A stretch of DNA of 64,000 bases from Naumovozyma dairenensis CBS 421 (taxonomy: Eukaryota; Ascomycota; Saccharomycetes; Saccharomycetales; Saccharomycetaceae), in assembly GCF_000227115.2 (NCBI RefSeq), contig NC_016486.1:806001-870000 (forward strand), in the 5' to 3' direction. Each line of letters opens with the position of its first letter. Position 1 is the stretch's first letter. Both the position numbers and the translations under genes were made by a program. The notes under the pieces were generated by a model, which was not told the DNA's origin, ran no database searches, and saw only the letters and a program-made list of their open reading frames with translations. This document shows positions 63,622 through 64,000 of this stretch, piece after piece.

Positions 63622-64000
63622 ATGTCTGCCTCTGCTATCGCTCCAAGAAGGAAACGTCTTTCGGACGGTTTGACAGTCACTCAAAAAGTTTTCATTAGAT
63701 CCCGTAATGGTGGTGCTACGAAAATCATACGAGAACATTATCTAAGAACAGATATCCCATGTCTTTCCATGGCTTGTACCAAATGCCCAGAAATTGTTGT
63801 CCCAGATGCTGAAAATAACTTACCAAAATTCATCCTTTCCAACGATCCGCCTGAATTTCCACAACCCATCGGGAAACATTACGTTGTTTTGGATACGAAT
63901 ATTGTGTTACAAGCCATTGATTTATTAGAAAATCCAGATTGTTTCTTTGATGTGATCATTCCACAGATTGTCTTAGATGAAGTGAGAAATAAATCATACC
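63622..64000 (+). CDS. DIS3: Exosome ribonuclease Dis3/Rrp44 (N-terminal part)
   Basis: The first 126 codons of Dis3 (about 1000 aa in S. cerevisiae), cut by the window edge. Dis3 is the catalytic subunit of the RNA exosome, with an endonucleolytic PIN domain and an exonucleolytic RNB domain. The start [20 protein letters not shown] is almost the yeast sequence. The CR3 cysteines are present at C47, C52 and C55. PIN active-site acids Asp91 (VVLDTN) and Glu120 (LDEV) are at the same residue numbers as in yeast. The ATG at 63622 has an AAGAAA context. The S. cerevisiae copy is YOL021C. Confidence 0.97.
   Translation, partial: MSASAIAPRRKRLSDGLTVTQKVFIRSRNGGATKIIREHYLRTDIPCLSMACTKCPEIVVPDAENNLPKFILSNDPPEFPQPIGKHYVVLDTNIVLQAIDLLENPDCFFDVIIPQIVLDEVRNKSY

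Overview
The window is a budding-yeast nuclear chromosome segment. It is AT-rich, with single-exon genes, short intergenic spacers, nuclear tRNA genes (two of them intron-bearing) and copia-like solo LTRs. The proteins and their order match Saccharomyces cerevisiae closely. Everything points to a post-whole-genome-duplication Saccharomycetaceae species, most likely of the Naumovozyma/Kazachstania type. I cannot fix the species from sequence alone. S. cerevisiae gene names and orders quoted here are from memory.

Layout. (1) 0.2-32.7 kb follows the S. cerevisiae YGL146C-YGL158W block in inverted orientation: RRT6, then RRP42 (a chromosome IV gene in S. cerevisiae), RPL9, ARO2, INO80, NUT1/MED5, PEX14, LYS5, CDC43, tRNA-Gly, AIM14/YNO1, AMS1 and an RCK1/RCK2 kinase. 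A 6-kb spacer between ARO2 and INO80 carries an NQO1/NQO2-type quinone reductase that I cannot match to any S. cerevisiae gene, plus possible gene relics and repeats. (2) 32.7-46.5 kb is a gene-poor, repeat-rich junction. It holds a 904-base assembly gap flanked by near-identical direct repeats, an intron-containing tRNA-Leu, three solo LTRs of one family with intact 5-bp target duplications, an IMPACT-family gene (YDL177C-like), tRNA-Val, an unrecognised single-pass membrane protein, a YGL159W-like ornithine-cyclodeaminase homologue and a second tRNA-Gly. (3) 46.5-64 kb follows the YFR010W-YFR016C block (AIP5, GSY, CMK, IOC3, tRNA-Tyr, MIC19, UBP6) and runs into DIS3, whose S. cerevisiae copy lies on chromosome XV (YOL021C). 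This looks like differential loss between duplicated tracks.

Function. Most genes are housekeeping: 3' RNA decay (RRP42 and DIS3 are both exosome subunits), translation (RPL9), aromatic amino acid and lysine synthesis (ARO2, LYS5), chromatin and transcription (INO80, NUT1, IOC3), peroxisome import (PEX14), prenylation (CDC43), storage carbohydrate and vacuolar glycan turnover (GSY, AMS1), stress and calcium signalling (RCK, CMK), mitochondrial cristae (MIC19), actin (AIP5) and proteasome deubiquitination (UBP6). No CRISPR array, rRNA operon or conventional point centromere was seen. The less ordinary content lies in the spacers: LTR biology, the quinone reductase, a folded GC-rich block upstream of RPL9, an upstream ORF overlapping the YDL177C-like start, and tRNA-associated rearrangement points.
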